Assembly (NCBI RefSeq): GCF_001942495.1
Contig: NZ_MKZS01000001.1
Span: 5,222,817 to 5,276,212 of the forward strand
DNA length: 53,396 bases
Direction of reading: 5' to 3'
Source: Moorena bouillonii PNG
GTDB lineage: Bacteria; Cyanobacteriota; Cyanobacteriia; Cyanobacteriales; Coleofasciculaceae
The translations under genes and the position numbers were made by a program. Below are positions 26,015-35,149 of the stretch, in pieces. Each line of letters begins with the position of its first letter. The first letter of the stretch is position 1. The notes beneath the pieces were generated by a model. It made no database searches and had not been told where the DNA came from. It saw nothing but the letters and a program-made list of their open reading frames with translations.

Positions 26015-26731
26015 TTAAGCAGCACCCTCAAGCTTGAGTTCACGCAGGATAGCGATATCCACTTCAATCGATGGACCCATGCTGGCAGACACATATAAAG
26101 TGCGCCAATAGCGACCTTTCGCGCCAGATGGACGATGGCGGTCGATACTTTCCTGCAAAGCTTTGAGATTCACCAGTAAGTCTTCGGGGCTAAAGGATGC
26201 CTTACCAAACATAACATGAACAATGCCAGTACGGTCAGCCCTAAATTCTAGTTTACCAGCTTTGAATTCTTGGATTGCCTGAGCTATATCATTAGTAACT
26301 GTACCACCTTTAGGAGAAGGCATCAAGCCCCGTGGTCCGAGGAGACGACCCAATCTGGCTACTTTGGGCATCATGTCCGGCGTAGCAATTAGCCGGTCAA
26401 AATCCATCATCCCGTTTTGAATTTCTGCAATTAACTCTTCAGAACCAGCAATGTCTGCCCCTGCATTAGTAGCTTCCGAGACTTTTTCACCCCGAGCAAT
26501 CACTGCTACTCGTATCGTCTGACCTGTCCCCTTCGGTAAAGCCACTGTAGTGCGCAGTTGCTGGTCAGTATACTTTGGGTCAATTCCTAAGCGAATATGG
26601 GCTTCAGCCGATTCCGCAAATTTAGCCGTGGCTGTTTCTTTGAGGAGTTTGAGAGCTTCTATTGGTTCATAAGGTCGCTCTTCAACCTTCTTTTTTAGTT
26701 CTTGTAATCGACGCGATGGTTTCTTGGGCAT
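26015..26731 (-). CDS. rplA: 50S ribosomal protein L1
   Basis: A 238-residue full-length L1, starting [20 protein letters not shown], with the hinge region [20 protein letters not shown] and the RNA-contact block [18 protein letters not shown]. It binds 23S rRNA helices 76-78 and can repress its own mRNA. It is followed by a 388-bp gap before rplJ. Confidence 0.98.
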   Translation of the reverse strand: MPKKPSRRLQELKKKVEERPYEPIEALKLLKETATAKFAESAEAHIRLGIDPKYTDQQLRTTVALPKGTGQTIRVAVIARGEKVSEATNAGADIAGSEELIAEIQNGMMDFDRLIATPDMMPKVARLGRLLGPRGLMPSPKGGTVTNDIAQAIQEFKAGKLEFRADRTGIVHVMFGKASFSPEDLLVNLKALQESIDRHRPSGAKGRYWRTLYVSASMGPSIEVDIAILRELKLEGAA

Positions 26732-26799
26732 CTGTATCTCCTGGGGTACTTAGCGAAGTAAAACTCCTCCCCCTCTATGGTTTACGTTAATACATTGGA

Positions 26800-26913
26800 G
26801 TTGAAAGTTGAAAGTTGAAAGTTGAAAGTTAAAAGTTGAAAGTTGAAATTTCCAGGTTACAGCGTCAATTCATCTTTCATCCTTGATCCTTCATCCTTGA
26901 TCTTTCATCCTTA
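26800..26913. repeat. Heptamer arrays between rplK and rplA
   Basis: GTTGAAA units at 26799-26851 and ATCCTTG/ATCTTTC units at 26870-26912, filling most of the 182-bp rplK-rplA gap, which is normally short. Confidence 0.85.
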
Positions 26914-27339
26914 CTAATCGGTTATGGCTACACCCATGTTTCTAGCTGTGCCTTCCACAATTTTCATTGCCGCTTCTATATCATTAGCATTGAGGTCAGG
27001 CATTTTAGTTTGGGCGATTTCTTGCAGCTGGGACCGAGTAAGGCTGCCAGCTTTAGTACGGTTGGGTTGTGCTGAACCTTTCTCAATGCCAGCAGCTTTC
27101 TTGATCAGTACAGATGCTGGTGGAGTTTTGAGGATAAAGGTAAAGCTTCTATCCTCAAACACGGATATTTCCACTGGTATCACCATACCAGCTTGATCAG
27201 CAGTTTTGGCATTGTACTCTTTACAGAATGCCATAATATTTACCCCGTGCTGACCGAGTGCTGGTCCGACGGGGGGAGCTGGGTTAGCTTTCCCAGCTGG
27301 AAGCGCTAACTTAATTAATGCAACAACTTTTTTAGCCAT
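26914..27339 (-). CDS. rplK: 50S ribosomal protein L11
   Basis: A 141-residue protein starting [20 protein letters not shown] with the proline-rich [20 protein letters not shown] loop contacted by thiostrepton, and a C-terminal rRNA-binding domain ending [13 protein letters not shown]. Starts 10 bp after nusG. Confidence 0.98.
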   Translation of the reverse strand: MAKKVVALIKLALPAGKANPAPPVGPALGQHGVNIMAFCKEYNAKTADQAGMVIPVEISVFEDRSFTFILKTPPASVLIKKAAGIEKGSAQPNRTKAGSLTRSQLQEIAQTKMPDLNANDIEAAMKIVEGTARNMGVAITD

Positions 27340-27349
27340 GATCTAGGGT

Positions 27350-27967
27350 CTAGCTTGTTTTTTCAATCTGATTGAACTCCAATTCTACTGGTGTATCCCG
27401 CCCAAAGATCGAGAGTAACGCTTTGAGTTTGCTCCTTTCGGGGCTAACTTCAATCACTTCCCCTTCAAATTCTTTAAACGGACCAGATAGCACCATAATT
27501 TTGTCCCCTACTGCCATATCTACTTTGACAATCGGCTCTTGCTCTTCGGTTTGCTTGAAGATCCGCTCTACTTCACCATAGCTGAGGGGTACGGGTTTAA
27601 CATGTCCTCTGCCACGCCCGTAGCGGCGTTTTTGTTCTGCCCCAACAAAATTAATCACATTTGGTGTGTTTTTGACAACTTGCCAAGCTTCATCATCCAT
27701 CACCATCTGGACTAACACATAGCCGGGGAAAACTTTTTCTTCGCTGTGTTGCCGAGAACCATCCTTACGGATTTTAACCGTAGGTGTTTGGGGAATCTGT
27801 ACTTTTAAAATCCGGTCCCCTACATCCATAGTTTGGATGCGCTGTTCCAAGTTCGTCTTAACCCGTTTTTCACAGCCAGAAGCAACCTGAACTGCGTACC
27901 AACGTGGAGTTGCAGGTTTTGATACCTCTTGATCGAAATCTTGGGATTCGTCTGCAGCAAAACTCAT
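27350..27967 (-). CDS. nusG: Transcription antitermination factor NusG
   Basis: 205 residues from ATG at 27967, which overlaps the secE stop (TGATG); an upstream TTG would add one residue. The NGN domain (WYAVQVASGCEKRVKTNLEQ, VFPGYVLVQMVMDDEAW) and the C-terminal KOW domain (MVLSGPFKEFEGEVIEVSPE) are complete. It binds RNA polymerase and couples to ribosomes. Confidence 0.97.
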   Translation of the reverse strand: MSFAADESQDFDQEVSKPATPRWYAVQVASGCEKRVKTNLEQRIQTMDVGDRILKVQIPQTPTVKIRKDGSRQHSEEKVFPGYVLVQMVMDDEAWQVVKNTPNVINFVGAEQKRRYGRGRGHVKPVPLSYGEVERIFKQTEEQEPIVKVDMAVGDKIMVLSGPFKEFEGEVIEVSPERSKLKALLSIFGRDTPVELEFNQIEKTS

Positions 27968-28194
27968 CAAAATACCTGTCCTGATGCCCAGGAAAATAAA
28001 CCATCTACCAAGTAAATTATGGTGGCAGACAGAATGACCATCAACAATACCGCTGCTGATTCACTAATCAACTGTTGCCGAGAAGGCCAAACAACTTTAG
28101 CGAGTTCTTGTTTGGTTTCGTTGAAGAACTGACCTAGGTTAAACCCAGATTCAGTTTCTTTAGTCTCTGGTTCAGCTTTTGTTTTCTTTGCCAC
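27967..28194 (-). CDS. secE: Preprotein translocase subunit SecE
   Basis: A 75-residue short SecE with an acidic/basic N-terminus, the amphipathic block FFNETKQELAKVVWPSRQQL, and one membrane helix (AVLLMVILSATIIYLVDGLF). It is part of the SecYEG channel and is first of the operon, with tRNA-Trp 400 bp upstream. Confidence 0.96.
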   Translation of the reverse strand: MAKKTKAEPETKETESGFNLGQFFNETKQELAKVVWPSRQQLISESAAVLLMVILSATIIYLVDGLFSWASGQVF

Positions 28195-28317
28195 AACTTC
28201 TCCTTTCCCCCATCAACGCATTAATATCGGTCTACCATGGTCGGTGCTGAGTGCTATGTTCGCATCTTGCTCAGTTAATCCAGCCAGGGATTAGATGACA
28301 CAAGTCGGCTTTACTGG

Positions 28318-28363
28318 AGGTGCGACCCGTGGCCAATTTAATTCGCCAAGTAAGAGCGCACCT
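28318..28363. repeat. Dispersed palindrome AGGTGCG...CGCACCT, copy B
   Basis: Lies in the secE upstream region; the same family as 14322-14368. Confidence 0.9.
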
Positions 28364-28521
28364 ATCTCAATTTCCTGTTCCTTGTATCGGGGATAGTCTA
28401 GCTGGTAGGGCTCCCGCCACAAAAATCCACTATTCCTGATGGTTGAGTCAAACTGTTCTACTCAGCCTCCTCAACTGAAGGAATCCCAGTGGATTTGCTC
28501 AGGTAAACCCTGGCATAGCAC

Positions 28522-28567
28522 AGGTGCGACCCCTGGAGAATTTAATTCGCCAAGTAAGAGCGCACCT
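28522..28567. repeat. Dispersed palindrome AGGTGCG...CGCACCT, copy C
   Basis: A near copy of the repeat at 28318-28363, 204 bp away, both in the tRNA-Trp to secE spacer. It ends 27 bp from the tRNA 3' end. Confidence 0.9.
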
Positions 28568-28593
28568 AACTTTTGTATTCTACCAATTTTGAG

Positions 28594-28666
28594 CGCGCCC
28601 TGGAGGACTCGAACCCCCGACATCAGGTTTTGGAGACCTGCGTTCTACCAACTGAACTAAGGACGC
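28594..28666 (-). tRNA. tRNA-Trp(CCA)
   Basis: A 73-nt cloverleaf on the minus strand. The acceptor GCGTCCT pairs with AGGGCGC (one U-G), the anticodon loop CTCCAAA has CCA at 28631-28633, and the discriminator is G, as usual for tRNA-Trp. Its place next to secE is conserved in cyanobacteria. Confidence 0.96.
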
Positions 28667-28764
28667 AGATGGATTAGAGAGGTAGAGGTCAACCTCTCGC
28701 TTGATCTAGTTTACCCTAATTTTGGCATTTACACCAACCAACTTGATGCTAGGCCAGAAAAAGT

Positions 28765-29127
28765 TTATAAACTACGGTCAAAGCGTTGTTTGATGCGAGT
28801 AGCCTTACCAACGCGATCGCGTAAGTAGTATAGCTTGGCTCGACGCACCTTGCCTCGACGGATTACTTTTATATTAGCAATTTTTGGAGAATGGAGTAGA
28901 AAAACCCGTTCCACACCAATCCCTTGGAAAATCCGGCGTACTGTAATCGTTTCATTTATGCCACCATTGCGCATGGCAATCACAGTGCCTTCATAGGGTT
29001 GAACCCGTTCCTTATTACCTTCTTTAATCCGTACCCCCACCCGCACGGTGTCACCGACGTAGATGGTAGGGACGTTTTCCTTAAGTTGTTCCGCTTCAAG
29101 GGAACGAATGATTTCTTGAGCATTCAT
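28765..29127 (-). CDS. rplS: 50S ribosomal protein L19
   Basis: A complete 120-residue L19 with [40 protein letters not shown] and [20 protein letters not shown]. It sits at the 30S-50S interface. Same direction as tRNA-Trp and secE, 98 bp upstream of the tRNA. Confidence 0.98.
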   Translation of the reverse strand: MNAQEIIRSLEAEQLKENVPTIYVGDTVRVGVRIKEGNKERVQPYEGTVIAMRNGGINETITVRRIFQGIGVERVFLLHSPKIANIKVIRRGKVRRAKLYYLRDRVGKATRIKQRFDRSL

Positions 29128-29289
29128 GGTTTTTGCTTATGCCTAAAAGCACCAGCTTCTGATTATATCCGAAAGAAACCCTTGAAGTCTAGATTTTTTT
29201 GGGAAAAGGTAGGACTTCAGCACCACTACCTGTGTCTGTGTCTGTCTATTTCGTTTAATACCGAGTTGCATTCAAAGAGAGTAGATTAG

Positions 29290-29427
29290 TTGGATAGGGA
29301 GATGGGGAGATGGGGAGATTGGGAGATGGGGAGATGGGGAGATGGGGAGATTGGGAGATTGGGAGATGGGGAGATTGGGAGATTGGGAGATAGGGAGATT
29401 GGGAGATGGGGAGATTGGGAGATTGGC
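29290..29427. repeat. Octamer array GGGAGATG/GGGAGATT
   Basis: About 17 tandem eight-base units of GATGGGGA and GATTGGGA types, purine-only on the plus strand except T. One of the few arrays here whose period is eight rather than seven. Confidence 0.9.
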
Positions 29428-29488
29428 GGAAGAGAAAGTTGTACCTTTGACCGCAACTTAGTATAAATAGCTGATCTGGTAGCTGTAT

Positions 29489-30622
29489 CTACTCTCTGTT
29501 GCTTCCTTTTTTTCTTTGAGTACTCAAACGTGTAGCTATCATACCAAGGGCTAGTAAACCTAATGTAGCAGTAGGTTCATTAACACTAGCCTCAGAGGCG
29601 CTAGGCTCAGAGAACACTGGATACAGGAACTGGCGACCAGCGTAGTCATCATTAACCAATGGGCTAAGGTTAGTGACTGGGTTGCCTGGAGCTATGCCTA
29701 GTCCCCGGGATTCCATCAGAATATCTACGCCTGGGGTGTCAACACCCGGATCCTGATCTGGAACTGTAAACAATGAAAATGGCGAAGCGGCTGGATTGAG
29801 GGGATCGATTAGTTGGGCGATCGGGTTGCTTAATGTTACATTAGCTGTGGCGCTAGTACTGCCATCATAGTTGTCGTCGATAAATCTATTAGCACTGATG
29901 TCTCCCTCGATATCTCCCAATCCAATGGCATGACCGATCTCGTGGGTCAACAATCGCCTGAAAAAGTCGAGGGTATATACTGTTCCGGCATTATTGTTGA
30001 AGGTGATATCTGCTCCGATAATGGCGCTTGAACCTGTGTAATTTTCCGTTCCAGAGGTGAGAGTTACGGTATCGTTGATGTAATAGAAAAACGATTCACC
30101 TTGGGGTGAAGTATTTCCAGGATTCCAGAAAATGGCATCTGTCGAGGCAAACAGGTCAATTTCGGCACCATATCGGTTAACGCCTCCTCTACCGGTACCT
30201 ACTACTGGTGTCTCTAAATCTGCTACAAATGACAAATCGGTACCTAAACCAGATACTGGATCAACTACAGTCCAGGCGTTGAAAGCAGCCTCAATGGCAT
30301 TTTGAAACTCATTGACACTAGGAACAATATCCCAGGTGAATAAATCCCGGTAAGCTTGATAGGAACCGCCCTGTAGTGAGTATCGCAATCCGCCCTCCAG
30401 GGAACGCTCTCTTCCATGGATAGTCCTTGGAGCTGCATCCCATCGGGAGCCACCTTCGAGTGTGCTACCAGACCGGTTAAAAATTACAAAAGCGTCAGAG
30501 CGTGCTGGGTTAGCAACTTCAATCGCGGCAAAACTCAAAACAGACCCTAGGATGGCTAGTGATAGGTTTTGTGTCAGTTTGAGTAAATCAATAGGTTGTT
30601 TGTTTTTGAAGTTTGTTTTCAT
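29489..30622 (-). CDS. Exported metalloprotease-like protein with PEP-CTERM sorting signal
   Basis: A 377-residue protein with an N-terminal signal (LSLAILGSVLSFAAIEVANP). The zinc motif HEIGHAIGLGDIEG (about residues 230-243) is a matrixin-like HExxHxxGxx(H/D) in which aspartate takes the third position. The C-terminus NEPTATLGLLALGMIATRLS then RKK is a PEP-CTERM signal cut by an exosortase. It is likely secreted or cell-surface attached. A conserved methionine turn may be ILMESRGLG. Confidence 0.8.
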   Translation of the reverse strand: MKTNFKNKQPIDLLKLTQNLSLAILGSVLSFAAIEVANPARSDAFVIFNRSGSTLEGGSRWDAAPRTIHGRERSLEGGLRYSLQGGSYQAYRDLFTWDIVPSVNEFQNAIEAAFNAWTVVDPVSGLGTDLSFVADLETPVVGTGRGGVNRYGAEIDLFASTDAIFWNPGNTSPQGESFFYYINDTVTLTSGTENYTGSSAIIGADITFNNNAGTVYTLDFFRRLLTHEIGHAIGLGDIEGDISANRFIDDNYDGSTSATANVTLSNPIAQLIDPLNPAASPFSLFTVPDQDPGVDTPGVDILMESRGLGIAPGNPVTNLSPLVNDDYAGRQFLYPVFSEPSASEASVNEPTATLGLLALGMIATRLSTQRKKGSNRE

Positions 30623-30972
30623 AAAATTGTTAATTTTAATATCTTAAAATCTATGGGCAGGTTAGTTTGAAAAACATCAAATAACCTAGTTTTTTATATG
30701 CTTTAATTAAATTAAATATAAAATTGAAGTAAATTACCTCAATAAAAATACTGAAAATTTTCAAATAAATATAGTAAATTTGATGATAAATATTAAGCGA
30801 TCGGGATGGGAAATTGGTATGACTAACGACAAATACGCAAAGAACACGAAGACTAAAAAGAAATAGTCCTTTTGAGCCATTGATTCACAATTTATTCACA
30901 ATGAAATAATATTAGCGATCGCGTAGCGTGGCCGTTCGCGTAGCGTGGCCAAAAGGCCAAAAGGCCATCGCT
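30623..30972. other. AT-rich upstream region, no gene
   Basis: Should hold the promoter of the PEP-CTERM gene. A GCGTAGCGTGGCC/GGCCAAAAGGCC repeat block is at 30912-30968, touching the 3' end of the next gene. Confidence 0.5.
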
Positions 30973-33921
30973 TTAAAGTTCTAATCCCTGAATAACACTC
31001 CAAGCTTTGAACACATTACCTTGCATCAAGGCAGCTATACCAGATAGGGCTTGTAGTTCGGGAATAGTCGGGTTGATTTTAAGGGCAGGTTTTAGGGCAT
31101 TTTCTCCATCTTTTCCATCCCAATCATAGAGATAGACGAAGGCAAGATAAGCGTGAGCATAGGGATTTTGGGGGTCAAGTTGGGTGACTCGCTTTAATGC
31201 TGCGATCGCACCTTCTACATCTTGCTGCAATACCCTACTCAAGGCCAGAGCATAGGCCAAGTCTAGGTTATTCGATTCCGATTCCAGCCGATAGCTTAAG
31301 GCTAAATCTGCTTGTTCTAAGTACTCCTGAATCGGATCGTACTGGTTAATCCGGGCAGTTTCTTCAAAAACCGGTTCTAGGCCATTGAGTCCTTTAGGTA
31401 AATTAGTGGATAATATCCGCATTTGGGTGATTAAATCTAGTTCTGGTGCAGGTATGGGGGTAGTTGCTGGATCGATGGTCAAGGTAACGGTTGGTACTTG
31501 TATCCCATAGGTTTCCCCAGTTTGTCGATTGAGGTAAGTTGCTTTTAGAGTATAGCTTCCAGCTGGGATATCTGCTGGGGGAAACATCGCCATCCGTTCA
31601 ATGACTTGAAATTGGGAATTGGCAGGTGGTAATTGGGAAGAGTGTAGTTCTCCCATGGCAATACCATGGTCGTGTAACCATCGGTGGGTTAAAGGTTGCA
31701 GGTTAGTTTCGGTGGAAGGTTGCAGGTTAGTTTCGGTGGAAGGTTGTTCGCGTAGCGTGGCCAATAGGCCAAGGTTAGTTTGGGTTGAAGGTTGTTCGCG
31801 TAGCGTGGCCAATAGGCCAAGGTTAGTTTGGGTTGAAGGTTGTTCGCGTAGCGTGGCCAATAGGCCAAGGTTAGTTTCGGTGGAAGGTTGAAGGTTGTTA
31901 GGTTGTAGGTTAGTTTCCGTTAAACCTTCAACCTTGGCCAAAAGGCCACCCTTCGCGAACAACTGGCCAACCTTCAACTTGTTAACCTTCAACTTGTTAA
32001 CCTTCAACTTGTTAACCTTCAACTTACCAACCTTGGCCAAAAGGCCACGCTTCCCGAACAAATCTACCGGTTGCCAGGTTAGGATAACGATGCCAGATTG
32101 TAATTGCTCCCAAGAACCAGTCCACTGATAAGTTACTGGTATAGGTACTCCAGCAGGAGATGTTTCTGGTACGGTGACTTTGTCTAATTTAACTCTGGAA
32201 CTTGAAGTGACAGTAGTGCTCAGGGAAGTATTGCCATCTAAACTAGTGGGTTTTATGGATGATTGGTCACCCACAGGCTTTATCGATAATGGTTTTACGG
32301 CTATTGGTGGCTGCCGCTTGTGATACAGTTTCAGTTGGCTAGCATCGGGTAACTCCCAAGTCTGGTGTAGGTCAAATTCTGTCCCTTGCTCAACTGCCTG
32401 AACAATAGCTGCTTGGGATTCTGGGATTGACCCTTGGGCACCAGTTTTAGTGAGGAACCAAGAAAGCGATCGCATATCCTGTTTCACTTGTTTGGCTTGG
32501 GTTCCCACTTGACGCCCGTATACTTGGAAATTGGCTAATGCACCATAGTAATTGAAGTTGTGTTGGTTAATGTCTGGGGTTGATGGTAATACTCCTAAGT
32601 TAGAGCGCAAGTAAGGTTGAGTCTTGATGATTTCAGCAATTACCTTCGGATGAGGCCATGGCTGTCCTAAGTAGGGAAAATGTTGTACACGGGGACTAAG
32701 TAATTGAGTCAATCCCCTACCTCCTAATGGAAATAGATTCAACATCATCAGTACAGTTGCTAACCCTACCGTGGTCCAACGCATCGGTTTACCCCAACGA
32801 TTAGTCCAGCAGGTTAAGCCATAAGCCAGAAACAGTGATAGCACTGGAACTAATGGCAAGATATAGCGAGCATCTTTATTAATATTCAATGAACACAATA
32901 GATAACCACCCACTATGAAGACCCCTAGCCAGGTTAGTGACCAGATGGGGGGATGGGGGGATGGCAGATTGTTCTGTTTTGCGATAGGAGATTGCTTGAG
33001 CCCATACTTGAGCCCATAAATTAATAGTCCTACTATCGGTATTAACAACAGCGGCCAAGAGATCAGGTAAGGTAAGATTTTCCAGTAGTAAACCCAGGCG
33101 TCAAGGGTATTGAGGGCTGGGTCTCCTTCTGCGATCGCGGAATCAATGGTTGCTCGCTTGCCAGAGGTCAATATCAACAACCAATTAATCCGGTACCATG
33201 GACCAAATAGCAAAACTGATACCAGCAAACCCCCGATTAATTGAGCTAACCTTTGCCATTGTCTCTGCCACAGAACCCTTACCCCAGCCCAAGCGATTGG
33301 CACGAATAGAAAAAATAAGGCGGTTTGCTTAACTAGCAACGCTAATCCTAAACAAAGCCCAAACCCCAACCCCCACAACCATCCTTGTCTTACTGTGGTT
33401 CGCGATAAGGGTGTTTTGGCCCTCCCCAAACTCCACCACACTGTCAGAGACCAAAAACACAAACTGACTACTGTGCTTAATGGATAATCCAGCAAAAATT
33501 CTAAACGGTAGCGATATAGTCCTGGTAACAACATGACTAAACCAGCAGCCCATAACCCTACCCGGCGGTTAAATAATACCAGCCCTAATCCATAAACTGA
33601 AGCAATTAACACTCCACTACATAAAACTAGCGCTATCGTAGCTAGCTCTGGTCCGGTTCCAAACAGCTGCTGAAGCATTGCGGCAATAATATAAGTCAAT
33701 GGCGGGACTTTTGACGAAATTGCCCAAAAACTGCTCCACCACTCCCCAGAGAACCACTGAGGATGCTGCAACGCCTGCCAGTAATTCAACGAACCAGTCA
33801 AATAATCCGCCTGGTCCCAAGCTGGGACAGAGTGATCTAGGGCAAACCAAATGCGATCGCAAAATCCACTCCCTAGCCAAATTAGTCCTAAAATTACTGG
33901 ATCTCTCAAGCGTCTTTTCAT
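30973..33921 (-). CDS. GT39/ArnT-type membrane glycosyltransferase with repeat insert and TPR-like tail
   Basis: A 982-residue protein. Residues 1-420 hold about ten membrane helices with the family loop SVPAWDQADYLTGSLNYW after helix 1 and KVPPLTYIIAAML. Such enzymes move sugars from lipid carriers outside the membrane. Residues about 613-743 are a low-complexity insert made of KLKVN and GLLATLREQPSTQTNL repeats. Residues 830-982 look like tetratricopeptide helices (LSYRLESESNNLDLAYALAL, VTQLDPQNPYAHAYLAFVYL). The frame is open throughout. The start has an alternative shorter reading, but MKRRLRDPVILGLIWLGSGF fits. Confidence 0.8.
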   Translation of the reverse strand: MKRRLRDPVILGLIWLGSGFCDRIWFALDHSVPAWDQADYLTGSLNYWQALQHPQWFSGEWWSSFWAISSKVPPLTYIIAAMLQQLFGTGPELATIALVLCSGVLIASVYGLGLVLFNRRVGLWAAGLVMLLPGLYRYRLEFLLDYPLSTVVSLCFWSLTVWWSLGRAKTPLSRTTVRQGWLWGLGFGLCLGLALLVKQTALFFLFVPIAWAGVRVLWQRQWQRLAQLIGGLLVSVLLFGPWYRINWLLILTSGKRATIDSAIAEGDPALNTLDAWVYYWKILPYLISWPLLLIPIVGLLIYGLKYGLKQSPIAKQNNLPSPHPPIWSLTWLGVFIVGGYLLCSLNINKDARYILPLVPVLSLFLAYGLTCWTNRWGKPMRWTTVGLATVLMMLNLFPLGGRGLTQLLSPRVQHFPYLGQPWPHPKVIAEIIKTQPYLRSNLGVLPSTPDINQHNFNYYGALANFQVYGRQVGTQAKQVKQDMRSLSWFLTKTGAQGSIPESQAAIVQAVEQGTEFDLHQTWELPDASQLKLYHKRQPPIAVKPLSIKPVGDQSSIKPTSLDGNTSLSTTVTSSSRVKLDKVTVPETSPAGVPIPVTYQWTGSWEQLQSGIVILTWQPVDLFGKRGLLAKVGKLKVNKLKVNKLKVNKLKVGQLFAKGGLLAKVEGLTETNLQPNNLQPSTETNLGLLATLREQPSTQTNLGLLATLREQPSTQTNLGLLATLREQPSTETNLQPSTETNLQPLTHRWLHDHGIAMGELHSSQLPPANSQFQVIERMAMFPPADIPAGSYTLKATYLNRQTGETYGIQVPTVTLTIDPATTPIPAPELDLITQMRILSTNLPKGLNGLEPVFEETARINQYDPIQEYLEQADLALSYRLESESNNLDLAYALALSRVLQQDVEGAIAALKRVTQLDPQNPYAHAYLAFVYLYDWDGKDGENALKPALKINPTIPELQALSGIAALMQGNVFKAWSVIQGLEL
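31742..31885. repeat. Three 48-bp in-frame repeats in the glycosyltransferase
   Basis: TTGTTCGCG recurs at 31744, 31792 and 31840, an exact 48-bp period. Each unit contains TTCGCGTAGCGTGGCC plus AATAGGCC, the same word that fills spacers elsewhere, and encodes 16 residues (GLLATLREQPSTQTNL). Confidence 0.95.
31966..32032. repeat. 15-bp in-frame repeats (KLKVN) in the glycosyltransferase
   Basis: Four units of AACCTTCAACTTGTT, 15-bp period. The core AACCTTCAAC is the complement of the GGTTGAAGGTT units in putA at 46484-46630. Confidence 0.95.
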
Positions 33922-34067
33922 AGTGGTGATTGCTAAGTGCTCAGATGAATTAGCTACAACAATCTTACCTGTAGTGATTGAGTAAATTGATATTGAACGG
34001 GTAATCTTGAGAAAGAGTTTATTTGAACAAAACCCAGATGTTCATACCTATGTAGAGGAGGAAGAAA

Positions 34068-34376
34068 ATGACTAAGACTTCTGATGCGATTAAAATTCTT
34101 AACAAGAAGACTCGTACCGACCCCGAGATGGAGGAAATGATAGCAGAAGCTTCTCTTAATGCAGAGGTGGCACAGTTGATTTATGAAGCCAGAACAAAAG
34201 CGGGGTTAACCCAGAAACAGCTTGCAGAACTTGTGGGTACAAAGCAGCCTGTGATTGCAAGGCTGGAAGATGCTGATTATGAGGGACATTCCCTTTCGAT
34301 GTTGCCAAAAATCGCTCGCGCTCTCAATCAGCGGGTAGCGATCGCGTTTATCCCTACCGCAAATCTGATTCAATAG
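34068..34376 (+). CDS. Xre-family helix-turn-helix protein (HigA/antitoxin-like)
   Basis: A 102-residue protein; GGAGGAAG lies just before the ATG. Residues 40-95 are a lambda-repressor-type helix-turn-helix (ARTKAGLTQKQLAELVGTKQ, PVIARLEDADYEGHSLSML). The leading 40 residues and ending RVAIAFIPT resemble HigA/XRE antitoxins. No toxin gene is adjacent on either side, so it is either orphan or a stand-alone regulator. Confidence 0.85.
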   Translation: MTKTSDAIKILNKKTRTDPEMEEMIAEASLNAEVAQLIYEARTKAGLTQKQLAELVGTKQPVIARLEDADYEGHSLSMLPKIARALNQRVAIAFIPTANLIQ

Positions 34377-34483
34377 ACTATTTACAAATATAGCAGTTTT
34401 CAATTGGATGAAGTCATTTAGTCTAGGGTTTTAGGGAGTAGGGAGTAGGGATGCATAGCTATTACCTATTTATTGTTACCTTT

Positions 34484-34930
34484 TTAAATCAATCCTATTA
34501 ACTTCTTTATCATCTTCACATGAACAATACCAGCCTCCTCAAAGGAATCTCCCACTACTTCAAAACCTAACTTTTCATAAAGCCCTTTCACATGCTCTTG
34601 AGCATGAACTACCACTACCTTAATTCCAGCTTGCTCAGCTAACTCTAATGCTTTAATCATCAACTGTTTTCCAATGCCCTTACCTCTAGCATCAGATAAG
34701 ACGGCTAACCGTTCTATTTTAGCTGTTTTATCATCTAGATATCTTACCCTAGTTGTTCCTACTGGCTGATTATTCCAATAGGCTAATAAATGCTTAGCTA
34801 TTTCATCCTTACCATCAAACTCTAAATCCGCTGCTACCCCTTGTTCAACCTGAAAAACCTGCACCCTGATTAACTTAATTTCTGATAATCGTTCAGTATA
34901 TTCAACAACTTTAATAGTCAAATCATCCAT
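34484..34930 (-). CDS. GNAT-family N-acetyltransferase (ElaA/YjcF-like)
   Basis: A 148-residue protein with IRVQVFQVEQGVAADLEFDG near the start, the beta-strand IERLAVLSDARGKGIGKQLM containing the acetyl-CoA pyrophosphate loop (R/Q-x-x-G-x-G/A as RGKGIG), and VHAQEHVKGLYEKLGFEVVG at the end. Substrate unknown. Confidence 0.88.
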   Translation of the reverse strand: MDDLTIKVVEYTERLSEIKLIRVQVFQVEQGVAADLEFDGKDEIAKHLLAYWNNQPVGTTRVRYLDDKTAKIERLAVLSDARGKGIGKQLMIKALELAEQAGIKVVVVHAQEHVKGLYEKLGFEVVGDSFEEAGIVHVKMIKKLIGLI

Positions 34931-35036
34931 TTATTTATTCCAATTATTAACTGCTTAAATTATAATATAGCGGTTTATATCCTAATGATTTAAACATGAT
35001 TTTGTATCTCTTCCCTGATGGAAAGTTCCCTCTTCT

Positions 35037-35101
35037 CTCTTGCCTGTTGCCTGTTGCCTGTTGCCTGTTGCCTGTTGCCTGTTCCCTGTTCCCTGTTCCC
35101 T
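35037..35101. repeat. Heptamer array CCTGTTG/CCTGTTC
   Basis: About nine period-7 units drifting from GCCTGTT to CCCTGTT along the array, between the acetyltransferase and glycosyltransferase genes. Confidence 0.9.
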
Positions 35102-35149
35102 AAAACCCAAAGAAAGATTTGTACCTCACCTAATTTAAAACCCCTATAC

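Noticed and set aside
34068-34376. HigBA toxin-antitoxin pair
   Set aside because: Only the Xre-type protein is present; no toxin ORF lies within 100 bp on either side.
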